Source: Terebella lapidaria | Lineage: Eukaryota; Annelida; Polychaeta; Terebellida; Terebellidae | DNA length: 64,000 bases | Reading direction: 5' to 3' | Assembly (NCBI GenBank): GCA_949152475.1 | Contig: OX424555.1 | Location: 72,183,499-72,247,498 of the forward strand | Shown: one piece after another, positions 33,401 through 45,466 of the stretch | Position numbering within the stretch: position 1 is the stretch's first letter | Layout of the letters: each line of letters begins with the position of its first letter | The notes under the pieces: model-generated | The model's database searches: none | What the model was told of the DNA's origin: nothing | Seen by the model: only the letters and a program-made list of their open reading frames with translations | Made by a program: the position numbers and the translations under genes

Positions 33401-35913
33401 TCGCTGTTTCTTTTGTGTTGCACAAAGATCGGGTGAAATGTCAGATGTGAGGTGAACATAATTCTATAGGACGAACCAACACAAGTATTGTCCTCAGATC
33501 AGACCGTCACTGCGGGACACAACAACGACACATTACGTTTCCAGAAAGCTTAGACAAGACGTAGAGTGACCGCCAGGCAAGCTCTTGGGGGTGTCTGTCT
33601 TGAAATTGAGGGCAGGGTGCGATATACAGTAGAAACAGATTGAGGCCTAAATAGTGAAGTTGGCCTACATCTGGAAAGCAGGAAATGTTAATCGAAAATC
33701 CCATTTATGCCTGACAATGTATCCCGCGTCTTTCCAGTTCTCATGTCATTGACAAATAAATGCACAAGGTTTTTTTCCCAAATAAAAATCGGTATTGTGC
33801 TTTTTCTATTTGGTAATGCACACGAATACTGGTATATGACTACATTAACTCAATAATACGTGTTTAATCACCCCAGAACGCTCACGAGCCATGTCAGTCA
33901 AAATGGTTGATTTCATCACAAAGTGTGTCGCTAGTTACTATGACATTCAAAAGCGATACGTTTCCATAATATGTGTTTATACCAAAAAATATTCAAAATC
34001 GGATGAGAAATGCGTACGAACTGTACCCGATTCCAAAGGAAACTTTCGACTTACTGGTGACTCAGGTGATGTCACAGAAAGCCCCGTAAACAGTAAAATA
34101 CACTATTTTGAATATTTTGGGAACAGGACAAACGGACGGCGGATAGGGCTACTGAAAGCAATGCAATGACCAATGATTAGTTGAGAACTGACACATTGTA
34201 TTACCACAAGGCACTGACATAATGTACGTCCTAAATAATGATATTTGCATGTATTGTTGTGAAAACATATTGATTTATACATGGGAAGTTCGGCAGCCCC
34301 TTTGGATCACCCTGCAGTCCAACTACAGCGACCAGATGTAGTATGTAATAATAAAAGTAACTGGACGAGTGTTAATTATCAACTTTCACTTTCATAAACA
34401 ATTGTTTATCAACTTTCACATAAACAATTTTGCGTAACCTAGGGTTTTGTCAGTATAATGGCGTAAGAATGATTTGTCTTTATGTTCTTTAAAGTACTAG
34501 TAAAGTGAAAATATGATGTTTTGTTATATGAAAGATCTAATGGATCTGAGCAAATTGGTCTTTACGGTATATCAATATCTCTATCCGTTCAAAAGATACA
34601 GCCAGTTGAAACTGCCATTCCAGCACTACATTACAGAAGCCACTTGAAAAGTTCTAGCAACTCATTTATATGCAAATTAGATGCTAATGAGAATTCATGA
34701 CGTCACGAGGGGAACAAATTTTAATTAGGATATTTCAAGCCATGATATAATGATTATTATTGAAGGTTCTGACGATCTGACTAGTGCATATTATTATGTA
34801 CCATACATAGTCAATATCCACACAAACTGTACTGTTGCTATGGTTACCAGTCGTTCCCTATAGCCGTAGTTACCCATGGTTGCCATGGCCATTAACTGCC
34901 AAGTCATTCTATCCACAGACTTTCTCTCGATTATTTATGAAATAAATTATTATAGAGCTCAAGTTGGCACCATTTTTATGTGTGCATACCCTGTTCTAAG
35001 TGGGTTTCTGGCCCTAGCAACCATGGTTGCTATGGGCCATACCAGGTCACTGGTTACCTTGACAACAACAGAAAAAGTGAAAACACTGATTATTCATATT
35101 AAAATCTGTATAGAATAAGTTTTGATGAATAATCATAACATTAAATGAATGAATAATACATATCAAAGTACCTAATTAAAACAACTTCCCCCGATGACGT
35201 CATGAATATCTCATTTGCATACTAATTAGCTAAATTGTTTTGAAAAAGCAAATTTGCCGATTTCAGTCTTTAAAGTGCTATAACTTTTGAACGGATTGTG
35301 ATATTTACATTCCGTAAAAACCATTTTGCTCAGATCAATGAGATCTTTCATATAAGTGCACATCATATTTTCACTATACTAGTACTTTAAATTATGTCCG
35401 TTGCCTATCGAAACTCGCAGTGAATGCGTGTCGCAAAACAAAAACCTGATCCATATGACACAACCATTGATTTCATGTCAAAATAAAGTGCTATTTTTGA
35501 GAGTATTCTCGCAAATGTACCAAGCTTTTGACACTATCGCCGTCAAATATAGCTATTTTATTAAAACGGTCGCCATATCAGACAACAGCTAGGAAGGCCA
35601 TCTGTTACATCTGTATAATTGACCGGCTGTCCACGCGGTTCAACCAACCCGTGTTATCACACCACCCTGAAGGAATACCATACCATCGGCAAATGATAAT
35701 GCACACCACAATAATGGTTTTATGGTCATAAACAAACCATGCGAATTTTTTATTTGACTATAGTTTCCTTTTGAGCTCATATCGCGTTGATTATCTATGA
35801 TATAGATGGTTTCTACACTGTACTTTGATGACTAAGCAGATGATACCTCACATACCTGTAGCGATGTATGCCACTAGACCCAGGGCGATCCACTGTCGGG
35901 TCGCTGTGTCCAT
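18865..35913 (-). CDS. RET: RET receptor tyrosine kinase, complete
   Basis: A single-pass receptor kinase; in vertebrates RET signals for GDNF-family ligands with GFR-alpha co-receptors. Exons in transcription order: 35856-35913, 27283-27555, 26844-27119, 26479-26720, 26141-26282, 25904-25998, 25379-25756, 24784-25063, 24405-24605, 23990-24112, 23240-23487, 22955-23102, 22760-22867, 21997-22355, 20158-20366, 19747-19846, 18865-19116. All phases agree, giving 1163 residues (human 1114). Residues 1-19 are a signal peptide, followed by four cadherin-like domains, a Cys-rich domain (about 610-690, ending CPQDC and [12 protein letters not shown]) and a membrane helix (697-718). The kinase shows GEGEFG (791-796), Lys818, Glu835, HRD (939-941), DFG (959-961) and activation-loop Tyr967/Tyr972, so it should be active. 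The start has a good context (CACCATGG). Least certain are the donors of exons 7 (24-25 kb side, GTTTCA) and 8, and the last exon. Confidence 0.92.
20821..21562. mobile_element. TTAA-flanked TIR element in a RET intron (742 bp)
   Basis: It is flanked by TTAA at 20817-20820 and 21563-21566. The inverted ends read GGCCCAGTCACAC and (A)GGCTCAGTCACAT. The interior is built from short diverged repeats of GTCGTACAAC and GACTGGTGG type, on both strands. A TTAA duplication fits piggyBac- or Kolobok-type elements. It lies between the RET exons at 21997 and 20366 and has no coding capacity. Confidence 0.7.
22383..22515. repeat. three 52-bp tandem repeats in a RET intron
   Basis: A phrase similar to CGTTCCCATCATCAATATCT recurs at about 22386, 22438 and 22489. 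It sits next to the TA-flanked MITE in the same intron. Confidence 0.6.
22529..22723. mobile_element. small TA-flanked MITE in a RET intron (195 bp)
   Basis: The inverted ends CGGAGCCCCT are flanked by TA on both sides. The TIR extends over about 20 bp with two or three mismatches. The palindromic word CGTTCGAACGCGATCTTTT occurs twice inside. It occupies about half of the 404-bp intron between RET exons 13 and 14. It is too short to encode a transposase. Confidence 0.7.
23990..24112 (-). CDS. RET: RET short exon encoding the end of the Cys-rich domain
   Basis: This 123-nt exon lacks its own Met and lies in a different frame from the longer open frame over it. The acceptor is CCACTTGCAG and the donor is CTTC/GTACGT. 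Phase 1 on both sides fits exons 9 and 11. It encodes [17 protein letters not shown], matching the juxtamembrane CNC...CFC part of RET. Skipping it would keep frame but remove four cysteines. Confidence 0.85.
28698..29518. mobile_element. TTAA-flanked GC-rich TIR element in RET intron 1
   Basis: TTAA lies at 28694-28697 and 29519-29522. The ends GCTACAGTCACACC and inverted GCTAGAGTCACACC resemble those of the element at 20821. The interior is a run of diverged GGTCCGGGGTGGTCCG repeats, which produce spurious long open frames. The flanks on both sides (about 28640-28693 and 29523-29580) are also inverted repeats of each other, so this element may sit in the centre of an older palindromic element. 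Confidence 0.7.
29590..34488. other. RET intron 1, unique-looking sequence
   Basis: No convincing exon is seen. It contains an (ATT)n microsatellite at about 30403-30452 and a short (CAA)n at 31783-31803. Scattered open frames are short and not flanked by splice sites that fit RET. Confidence 0.4.
30403..30452. repeat. (ATT)n microsatellite
   Basis: About 16 uninterrupted TTA/ATT units. Confidence 0.95.
34493..35386. mobile_element. TTAA-flanked element with very long inverted repeats (894 bp)
   Basis: TTAA lies at 34489-34492 and 35387-35390. The inverted ends begin AGTACTAGTA and can be followed for about 220 bp on each side, through ATATGAAAGATCT, CCGTTCAAAAG and ATGACGTCA. The centre also contains inverted CCATGGTTGC stretches. 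No transposase is encoded. It lies in RET intron 1, about 500 bp downstream of exon 1. Confidence 0.75.
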
Positions 35914-35995
35914 GGTGACGAGCTCCGCGGGTTCTAACTCTATTAGTCCCGTGTCCGTCGTCTGCCAGTCATGCAGCAGGACATCACATCACCGT
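35914..35995 (-). promoter_or_regulatory. RET 5' untranslated region / likely promoter side
   Basis: The sequence upstream of the RET ATG is GC-richer than its surroundings and contains no upstream ATG that would remain in frame. No TATA box is evident. The transcription start cannot be placed from sequence. Confidence 0.35.
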
Positions 35996-35999
35996 CAAC

Positions 36000-38900
36000 C
36001 CTAGACACGAAGGTGTCCGAGATTATAAAACTAAAAAAAGTAGTGTGTCAAAAACATAGCACAACGTAAAATCAGTGCTCGCTAGGTTTTCCACTCAGAA
36101 GATTCCAAGCAGGTGTCTTTTTGCTGCAGGTTTGGTGTCTTTAATTAAAAACATCAGAGAATTGACAAGAGAACTGTGGTAGGTAACATCTTCTGGTTAG
36201 AAGTCCTTTGTTCCAACACCATCGTCATTATATTATTACATGACGTAAGAGCGAATACTCGGACAAATAATACAACCGTTACATCATGAAAAACTACCGC
36301 AACTCGAAGGAAAGCAAACACACAAATGACTAGTGGGTGGCTACCGCATTTTCCCCATCGCTAACAGATACTAATCTTCCAAATGTGGTTCCGGGTAACT
36401 CTACATAATAGATAGAACAAAACACGCTGAAGTGACCAGTAGTTCGGCGCCATGAACAAGACAAGTTGGATGAATAGTATAGGGAGTCAGTAAGGCTTCA
36501 ATATTACCTGAATGGTTGTCATATTTCCCGTTCCAACTACTCGGTATACAAGCAGTGGGTCGTGTGATGCATGCACTTGACATTCAACAATCACCATGGA
36601 AACATAGCCGCTCTATCCTCACGTCCATCTCATATATCTCGTGTCTTGTCGGGTACAGAAAACTGTAGTTCCTAATGCTCATAAATTAATTGCTGATAAC
36701 TCCAGTAGTCTATGTGCCCTGTGTCACTTTGACTGACCATGATGCCAAGTCCAGACTGGTGGACATTGTGATTGGCACGTCCATTTCTACACTCAAGTTG
36801 CTGGGTGTCCCTCCAGTAATCGTGATCTGCCGCCCACTGTCGGCGATTGTCAGTGATAACATATTACAATCGGAGATGGACTTGTAAGTCCAGTCCCGCA
36901 AAACATCACGCTGATAACGACCGCCCATGTACACTGTTGTAATCGCCCATGTAGTGTGTCCAATAAATCTATAGTTGATTGTTCAGTAAACCTCTAATAA
37001 AGCACTGATATAAACGTATCGGCATGTTATTACGGTCTGACGGTACGCGGGTAGACTTTCGTCTATTGATTGGTTGAGCTCAGTAAGCAATCAAGAGCCA
37101 GGTTACATTAAGCCCGGTATCACCAGAGCCTGCAAGCCGGGGCACCTGTATCTCACACCGCTCACGCTTGCCACTGAACCATTCAAGTTAAATTTGCATC
37201 TACTTAAATGGGTGCAACGCAGTGATCAAACAACTTAACGTTCAGTCCCTTTGTATCGGAAAGCTTTCTTCGGTTTTATGGATTGGAGATTTATGATTTG
37301 AGGTTTTTCTGCACGCTGTTTTCTTTCGGAGTTTATAGGCGCACTGAATTGGTTAACTGGTGTTGGAAGAATGCTGACCTATGTTGTACTTAGAGGTAGT
37401 GGGAAAATGTGTTGATAATCTGGGTCAGTCGTGTTGTTTTAATGATTTATCTGGTCAAATGATGCATTTATCTAGTGCAAGCATGCCGGTTGTATATTAT
37501 GTCTATCAATTAATCATGAATATCCACGTGTTTGTTGTATGTAAACTTGTGTTTGCTATATGAGTGACATACCTTCCCGTGAAATATTCGTTAATGCACG
37601 TGAGGGAACCATGATAGTGAAACATCTGAATCCGTCCACAACCTTAGCAGACTTTACCTGACCGTTTCTGATGCAGTTATATAAAAAGCTACCCCTGAAC
37701 AGCCTGGACGTGAACATGCCTGCACTACTTTATGCGTTGGTACAGTCACTACATGCTACACAGCATTATGATTTTATGTGTTCATAGTCAAACATCGAAT
37801 GTTCAACCAGAATTTAGTATCCTTTTGGTTAAATTTCTAAAAAGAAAAAAAAGTATTCACAAGTTGAAACAATATATAGTAAAATACAATATGACACGAA
37901 GCTTTGAAGCCACCAATCGAAATGTAAGCAAGATTCCCACAAAGTTTACTATTCTGTGGGGGTTTTTTTTCGTTGAAACTGAATGCCCCAATAGGTACAT
38001 GGATCGTCCATATCCTCGCATCGACGTCCTTTCGTCTACAAGTGTGTCTGAAGAGCATTGCCATTTGGGGCATGAAAATTATCCATTTGCTCATTTCAGT
38101 CGTGTGCCGCACTCACTTTCCACCCGACTAAATCCCAACCATTAGGGGTTCTTAATCAACTAACGTTACTAAATTCATGTGGAACACGGGAAAACGTAAC
38201 ACCGGAGATATATCATGAAATGTTTATTGATATGGCCTGTATGTTTTGTACAAGACTGTGTTATATTCAGTTTAATAAATCGGCTCCATCAGGGAAAATA
38301 GCATTTGCAAAAAAAGTATGAATCAAATACAAAGAAAATTGATGTAAAATTATTTTAAAACATGATTCTGATAGGCCAGCGAACGCGATTTATCGAAATC
38401 GGTTGGTCTGTGAAGGATCAATCCTTCGTTATCCTCATCACTGGCATACTACTGACACTGAGCCTGGATCTTCAATTTCGCAGCTGTCGTGTCGTGATTC
38501 CCTTGAAAACTCACGCCGAAAACTGGCATGTTTGATGGCACATCAAATACAAACGGCTGGTACAAAAACGTGTCATTGTTTGCACAAGTGAAATATCCAC
38601 TTTCTAGATAGATACTGAGTGACAGTACTACAGATTAACACTTGACGACGCTTGAGGCCGGCCTGTCGTCCGTTGTGTATTTCTGTGTGGACCAACATGT
38701 TGTACAAAAACTTCTTGAATCTCACTCCCCCAAACTTCGGCAGGTGTCGCGCTTGTGATCAAGTGCTTGATAAATACATATATACAATTATCGAATTGTA
38801 AATTTTTTTTCACAAACAGCAATCAGGAGCATATAGTTCATACCCCAGATCGGTCGTTGTTTTGACAGAAGCTAAAGGAAAGTATAGTTGTACTGAAGAA

Positions 38901-40816
38901 GCAAGAAATACAACTACAAGTCAGGCGTCTTCTTAAAGTCATTCAATTGAAGACACAATGTCATGCATGACAGTGTAGATATACCTTCATTACACTATAT
39001 GCACACTACTAATTAAAAAAACCCTCATGAAAATAAACGGTCCATACTGCTCACAATATCATATTTAAATCCACGTTAAATAATATCGCATTTGAATTAT
39101 GAATAGACGGTAGAATAGCTGGTATAGTACACAACGCTGTACATCATGTGAACATTTCACATCGTACTACACAAAAATACAGTTAGTGACGTAGATATGA
39201 CCTCTACAGTTAGTGACGTAGATATGATCACACTATTGGGCTCTAATGGCCGGAGTCTCACTTGATTTGTGCTCGACTGGCCCCAGCACACTTTGATGTC
39301 GAGTTAAGGTATGCTGTATGAGTTAGGGTGTGCTTTACGCTCTTCTATCTACCGTGCTTCGTAACATCTGCAGGTCCATGTGGGTCATGGTATAAATATA
39401 ACACAATTGGTAAGCTCCCAGTGCATATACACAAATCTTTTCCCGTGGCCTCCAAAACCCACGATCGTTATTTGAACATTGTTATCTTTCGCTTGGTAAG
39501 CACTGTACCGAGGGTTTTGAAAGATGCTGACTGTTCAGTGACATGCATACGGATCTTGTAGAATCTTCGTGATTAAAGTCAAAGATTGTGTGGGAGTGAT
39601 CCGTTTGTCGTATAGAATGATATCACGTGGATAATTAATATAATATTCTGCACCAAAAGTCAGACAATATCACGTGAACTGATGTCTCTGATGTAATGTT
39701 TTAAAAAATATGCTCCGATTTCCGACGTGACTGAATGTAATCGGCACCTTATTGAATCTAACAAAAATAATTCCCGACAACAACTTCTTATTTAGCTCCG
39801 GATTCAATTAGTTCAACTTGGTTTCTGTTTATCATGTTATTGTTGAAATCGTCAAACATAATTCATGCATGCACGGTGACCAATGTTGAAATATTGAATC
39901 ATGAACTGGTTTCTAATTTGCTTCTAATGTTAAACTGCAGTGAATTTTATAGTCTTGATGAATCTACAGTTATGTTTGAGAATATATTTATTAGAAGTTA
40001 TTGATGCTTGCCTGTATTTGTGGTAATATGAAGAAGGCATCCATACAATACCAAGGAGCTAATGCTAAATGTATGGTGGCAATGAACGTTTTGTCGTGTT
40101 CACATTTCAGCCAGACATGGATCTGAACAGTTTCATGCAGAGAACCAGAAACCGAATGATGCTATGTCATTATGCAGATTGCAAATAACATGTCAACGTT
40201 AGTCTGTGAGCGCTGGAAATTGCTGACACTGGAACCAGCCCGGAAGGAAGATTCCAATGTTTTATCGTCCAGTATGAGTCTCTTAGGGTGTATAAATTCA
40301 GTGTCTCCGTAATTACTGGACTCATTTATGTACATATGCTTCTGTAGAAGGCGTAGACGTATGACGTGTGTGCTGAACCAGAACGAGCAAGAGTATGACC
40401 AAGAATACATCAAGGCAAACTTAAAAGGGATGGAAGAAAACACACACACAGTCTTCAATAATTGATTATTCAGTTAGATGACATGTTGATTCTCGTAGTT
40501 ACAACAGTTTCACATTAATGATGTTCAGGCGGCTATCGTGGACTATCATAAGCAATGCTACATGACATGCTAGTGCACTCCTCTCGTTGGTTACATCCCT
40601 CATGACCCTTCTCGCTTCCTCAAGGATTGTTCATTGATCAAAACGTAACCATAGCTTCAAAAAGAGAGTATATACAGCATATATGTAGATGTGTTGTGTA
40701 TGTATCACGTGGTATTCATGATGATGGCCATACGATATTATGCAGATACACGTTATTTTGAAACATTTTATTGCTTCGAGCGAAGTGGCCTCTACGTTCG
40801 ATCGTCAGGCAAAATA
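36000..40816. other. gene-poor interval upstream of RET
   Basis: No gene can be supported. A minus-strand open frame at 36710-36934 has a protein-like composition but no recognised family. Another at 40162-40458 has a hydrophobic stretch followed by a charged tail. A 27-bp direct duplication lies near 39180-39230. Confidence 0.4.
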
Positions 40817-41448
40817 TTAGCCAGCAAATGGAAAACAAGCCCAAGGACTAGGTAAGTTACCAGAAAATGTACAATATTATAGTATTGTACAAAACGGTAG
40901 GCCTATATATCCCGGCGGTATCCCGCTGACATTGCCATTTTCAGGTCATCAAAATTCGAATTCAATTTCAAAGTCACCCCTGAATTCGCAGTATGAGATT
41001 CCCTGTTGGAATGTTCCAATATTTCAGATCCATACTGAAGCTTTCCAGGAGTAGGCCTAGTGATATAACTTCTACTGTGATAGAAAAGGCGACACCGAGT
41101 GAAGAGCAGCGAGTCGAGACGAACAAAACTTATAAGGTGTCAAACGCACACTTACAGAGTCAAATGCACAGTTTGAAAAACGGACTTGATTTGAAAAGAA
41201 GTAAAATATTAAAGAAAAAGAAAACACCTCTCTCCTGGTCTTTCCAAGAGATATTTTTATGCAAATTTTCAGAAAGAATCGGCCTTTGTGAATGATATAA
41301 CTTATGAGATAATGGAACCGAAGTTGTCGTTGCTCATGTAAACGAGCATCAACGACGGACGCAACGCCATGAGGCCAGGTATTATACCATAGAAATAGAA
41401 GAGATCTCCCTTCTAGGTCTATGATTATACCAAATGACGGTTACCTAA
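40817..41448 (+). mobile_element. short degenerate relative of the HINE elements, copy C
   Basis: It starts TTAGCC, has GTTACCAG about 40 bases in, and contains a trace of the tandem unit (TTCAATTTCAAAGTCACC near 40965). The HINE tail follows (ACACCTCTCTC...GCAAATTTTCAGA, then ACGACGGACGCAACGCCATG near 41350-41370). It ends GGTTACCTAA. It keeps one remnant unit rather than an array and is the oldest-looking of the three copies. Confidence 0.6.
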
Positions 41449-42318
41449 AATATCAAACAAAACGTTGCGGACATATAACTGTCATCGAATAAGAGACATA
41501 TACTTGGGTACGACTGACGTCATTAGATCAGGTCTTGACGATATTACACAGTTGAGAGAGGGGTCATTTATTGATATCCTGAGAACGGGACTTACAAAGG
41601 ACTTGTTATGTGCCACCCAATTCCATCTCTCACGTAACCAAAATGCATGTACGGGGGAGTGTTCAACCGGAAATACGTCATTACGAATATTAGCTTGTCT
41701 CATCTCCTTCATGTCTATGCGTCATAGAATGAAGTTCAATATACATGTACATCTAGTATGGCAAGCTGTGCAATCCAACAGTACAGACAGCCGTGGTCTG
41801 TTTTGTTACTGATGTAATATCATGTGTAGGCAATTTTGTTACTCGCGCGTTTTTTTTTTGTGAATGGGTGAGGATGAAGGTGTTTATCATGTAGCATATC
41901 GGTGGTAATAGATTGATACTTACATTCGTAGTTCTTGATCGGTTTTTATCGAAGGGCACGTTTATAAGTTGTTGATATTGGTTGTGGAGAGTGAAAAGGA
42001 CATTTTCAGGGGTACTACTCCTTCGTAACGTTTATAGTCTGTAGTATGGCTTTTCCAGTAATCAAATAGTAGCATTGACCTAATTCCGGGTCAAAGCTGT
42101 TTTTTGGCCTATTTTTCATAGGTGACGTTGGTCACAAATCCTGAGATCTGGAAGAATTGTAATATTTATTGATTACACATGGTCAAATTGAAACGCTTCT
42201 GGTATTTATCTGATCCATGTATCAATTTCTGTCAAGCACGAGTGATAACCCCGGGTTATACACAAACCTATTCTGTCTCGTTTTCGACTGCCCTAAAAAT
42301 AATATATCTTTGATTTAC
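41449..42318. other. intergenic stretch, nothing recognised
   Basis: No gene, RNA or clear element ends were found. Confidence 0.4.
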
Positions 42319-42740
42319 AGTGATTATTATTTTTAAAAAACATTTTTATTTCTCGAAGTAAACCTGACTGATACATAATTAACACAATTTACAGTGAAAT
42401 AAGTTTTTTATGCAGAAATAACTTTTTTTTATGCACAAATAACTTTTTTTATGCACAAATAACATTATTCATGCAGAAATAACACTATTTCTGCTAAGTA
42501 ACGTTTTTTACTGGGTAAATGCAGTTTTTTACGTGGAAATAAATTTATTTACTCCTGCCGTGTGTGATATACTAACCAAATACTGCCTACACGTGTTTTT
42601 ATCTTTTCCCTGGTCGTTGGGGGTAAATAACATTATTCACATGTAAATAACATAATTTATGCGGAAATAACGTTTTTTCTGCACAAATTATGTCAATTAT
42701 GAACAAGTCAAGTTTACTCCGAAAAATAAATTTTTTACAG
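42319..42740. mobile_element. MITE with an internal 20-bp minisatellite
   Basis: Imperfect inverted ends start CAGTG/CACTG and run for about 60 bp, sharing AGTAAAC and CATAATT words on opposite strands. The inside holds about eight diverged repeats of ATGCACAAATAACTTTTTT type. No coding sequence is present. The exact ends and target duplication (possibly TTA) are uncertain. Confidence 0.5.
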
Positions 42741-43704
42741 TGTTACTTATCAGCGACTGTACTGATTAGATGGTGGAAATGTTGTATAACTTGACCGATA
42801 TTTCACTTCATATCACCAGGTCCATACCTCAAACAGTCAGACAATAGAAAGAGATTTACGGGCGAGGGCCCACTGTAAATCAAGGCCACTGTGACTATTC
42901 TTATTGACAACAGGAAGACGATAAAACGAAGAGTTTGACATGCATGTATCTTATTGGCAAATTATACTTAACTAGGCTTGTTGATAAACATAGTATATTA
43001 TCTGTATTCATGTATTTAACCAAAGTAATTACACTCCTACTTGTCCCTTTCATATAAGAATGATACCTGGAACAGGTAAGTGTGTTTATATGGCGCATGA
43101 TCTTAGACTAAGTGACACTGCAGATGTGACTGCTATTTGCAGATTTCATTCACCTCATATACTATCAGTTATAGGCCTACCTGTATTTGAGACCAGTGAT
43201 ACGGGAATCGATTTCAAAACATAAACATTGGCGGGGTATTCAGGTTAATGACTGGTGCGAGTGCAAATCGATTTCAGCTGCCGCAAAAATAGACCGATAT
43301 GAAAGTCATCACTTTGTTTACATCCTCCAAATTGAGGATACCAGTCGGTGCACGATTAATTAAAATTAAACATATATATGAGTCGATTTCTGAAAAGTGG
43401 TTTAAACCTGGCTAACAAATCAGGTAAACCTAAATGTGAAGCTCTTTTTTCCAAACGTGGTCCGAACTGTTTTTAGTGTCGGCATTGTTGCCGTGCTTTC
43501 AGTTTTCAGGTCCGGGTCTCCGATGTCTCTGTATTTGAGTTTATATCTGAACGGAGCGTACAAGAAAAACGTGTTTACAGATCTGTGTGGTAATTACTTT
43601 TATTTATGATTGGGAGTTACATGACTGAGAAGTCACAACATTGTTGTCTTACTTTAAAGCTAGTTAGGGGCGAGTTTCGTTGGTTTATCAGTGATTGGAA
43701 ATTG
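42741..43704. other. intergenic stretch, nothing recognised
   Basis: No supported gene or repeat. Confidence 0.4.
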
Positions 43705-43798
43705 GGGAGTCTCGGTAGCTCAACTGGACAGGTAGAGCAGTCGCCCGGCAAGCGAAAGGTCCGTGATTCAAGTCTCGGTCGAGTCAACTCGATTTTTC
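43705..43798 (+). repeat. tRNA-derived sequence (tRNA pseudogene or SINE head)
   Basis: A D-arm-like GCTC...GAGC stem with box A (TAGCTCAACTGG) is followed by an anticodon-like arm (GTCGC-loop-GCGAA, loop CCGGCAA). Box B-like GTGATTCAAGTC comes next, and TTTTT at about 43793 could end RNA polymerase III transcription. The acceptor ends do not pair well and position 33 is not U, so this is not a functional tRNA. No long SINE body is evident. Confidence 0.55.
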
Positions 43799-44553
43799 AC
43801 TCGATGAGTTTCACTGCAGTTTAACAGTGCTAGCTCGACAGGGATACAATTTACTGTGGTCAACGGATAAACGCTGTCAATACGTTATATTTGACTGCCC
43901 ATACTAATATGTATCATATTCTTTGACTTGAAAACACAATTGAATAAGTACTTGAATGTCCTTTCGACTGGTATAGCATACTTGGTGATCAGTGTAACGA
44001 AACCGACACACCATAGTTGACTATATCAATCGTGAAGCATGAGTTTTAGGGGTGCTGTGTTTACATGGTGTTAACATAAAGTTCATTCCACCTTTTTGTT
44101 TTGACGTTCGAAAAATGTTGAAGGGAACTAGTGGTGGGATGTCATACTCGTAGTTCATACATGGTCTGCTGTCTCTATGCGCTGGGTGGTACGGTTAGCA
44201 TCGGCAGACGTGAGACCTTCCATCAACAAGTCTCTAATTTCGGGATATCGGATTCGGTTTATATTGGTCTTTACCCAAACATGTGACAACAACAAAGACT
44301 ACGTTTAAGTCTATTGTATGACGTGTTATTTATGCTCTAGACCGGAAGTAATGTTTTGCAGACGGGTAGTCGGGTGACACCTAGACACCAATCCCTTCCA
44401 TGCAGACAATGCATTGTAAAACTACTTGTTCATCGTCAGTATCACTGCATTTCCTGATAGGGCCTATGGTATTTTCATCATCACATACAACAAATAGCAC
44501 CTTGCTGCAGTTATTAGATTCATGTTTGATTACATAATTCTACATGATTAAAA
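43799..44553. other. intergenic stretch, nothing recognised
   Basis: No supported gene or repeat. Confidence 0.4.
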
Positions 44554-45466
44554 CAGGGGCGGGTATGATTTTTGTGGGGGAAGGGGGGGGGGCAGAACCC
44601 TTGATCGATATATTGGAGAAGCCCCAGACGCTGAAGGTTTATGTGTCCCGAATGCTGTGTTCTAGGGCTCTCCTTGATCTGGGGCGGATCCAGGGTTCTG
44701 AAGGAGGGCTAAGATGTGAAATGACGCAAAGCGAAGTGGTGGAGGCCGAAGGGCTGGGGCCCGCTTAAGGACGCCAGAAGCTGAACGGATATGCATGCCC
44801 AGTGGCGTGTTTAGAGTTCTTCTTTGGTCCATTTTCCATTCTCTTAAAGAATGTTTGCATGGCTGATTGGGCAGATCTAGGATTTGAATGATGGCCCAGT
44901 TGTTAATTGTTGCTGAGCGAGCTGAAGCAAACCCCTGTCGGCCGAGGGCCTGGGACCCGCTCAAGGGCCCCAGAAGCTGGAGGTATTTGCATGCCTAAAA
45001 CAGCATTCCAGCGCTCTCCTGGGTCTGATTATCCGCTCAAGGGCCCCAGAAGCTGGAGGTATTTGCATGCCTAATACAGCATTCCAGACACTCCTGGGTC
45101 TATCAAGCATTACTTTACACTCATAAATACATGATCACTGTAGCTGAAACAAAATATGGCATATAATATTTCTTGGTTTTGGACCTCACCAAAGGATTTT
45201 GTGCATTTGTCCATTCAATGCTCTCAATTCATTTATAGAAGGTGAAGGCCATAGAGTGCTCTCACTGAGAACAAGTGGGTTAGCTGTAGAGCGAATCCAC
45301 CGCTCGCGACATGATGCCCCGGAAGCCAGAGCTACTTCCCGGTGTAATTTATCTTGAAAACACTCTCCTCTCTTTTTCCCTTCTCTCTTTTCCTTCTTTT
45401 TTTCCTCGGGGGGGGGGGGGGGCAAGTCCAATCGGCCAGTACCCCCACCCCTTAAACCCGCCCCTG
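44554..45466. mobile_element. hAT-like GC-rich element or element fragments
   Basis: The left end is CAGGGGCGGGT and the right end is the inverted ACCCGCCCCTG, a start typical of hAT elements. An internal GGGGCGGATCCAGGG near 44680 repeats the motif. Three direct repeats of about 60-90 bp (CGCTCAAGGGCCCCAGAAGC...TTTGCATGCC) lie at 44755-45100. No eight-base target duplication is visible, so the outer ends may belong to different insertions. Confidence 0.5.

Noticed and set aside
37732-38145. 137-residue plus-strand frame
   Set aside because: No recognisable domain, biased AT-rich composition and no splice context.
43705-43798. Functional tRNA gene
   Set aside because: Acceptor stem does not pair and the anticodon loop lacks U33; better explained as a tRNA-derived relic.
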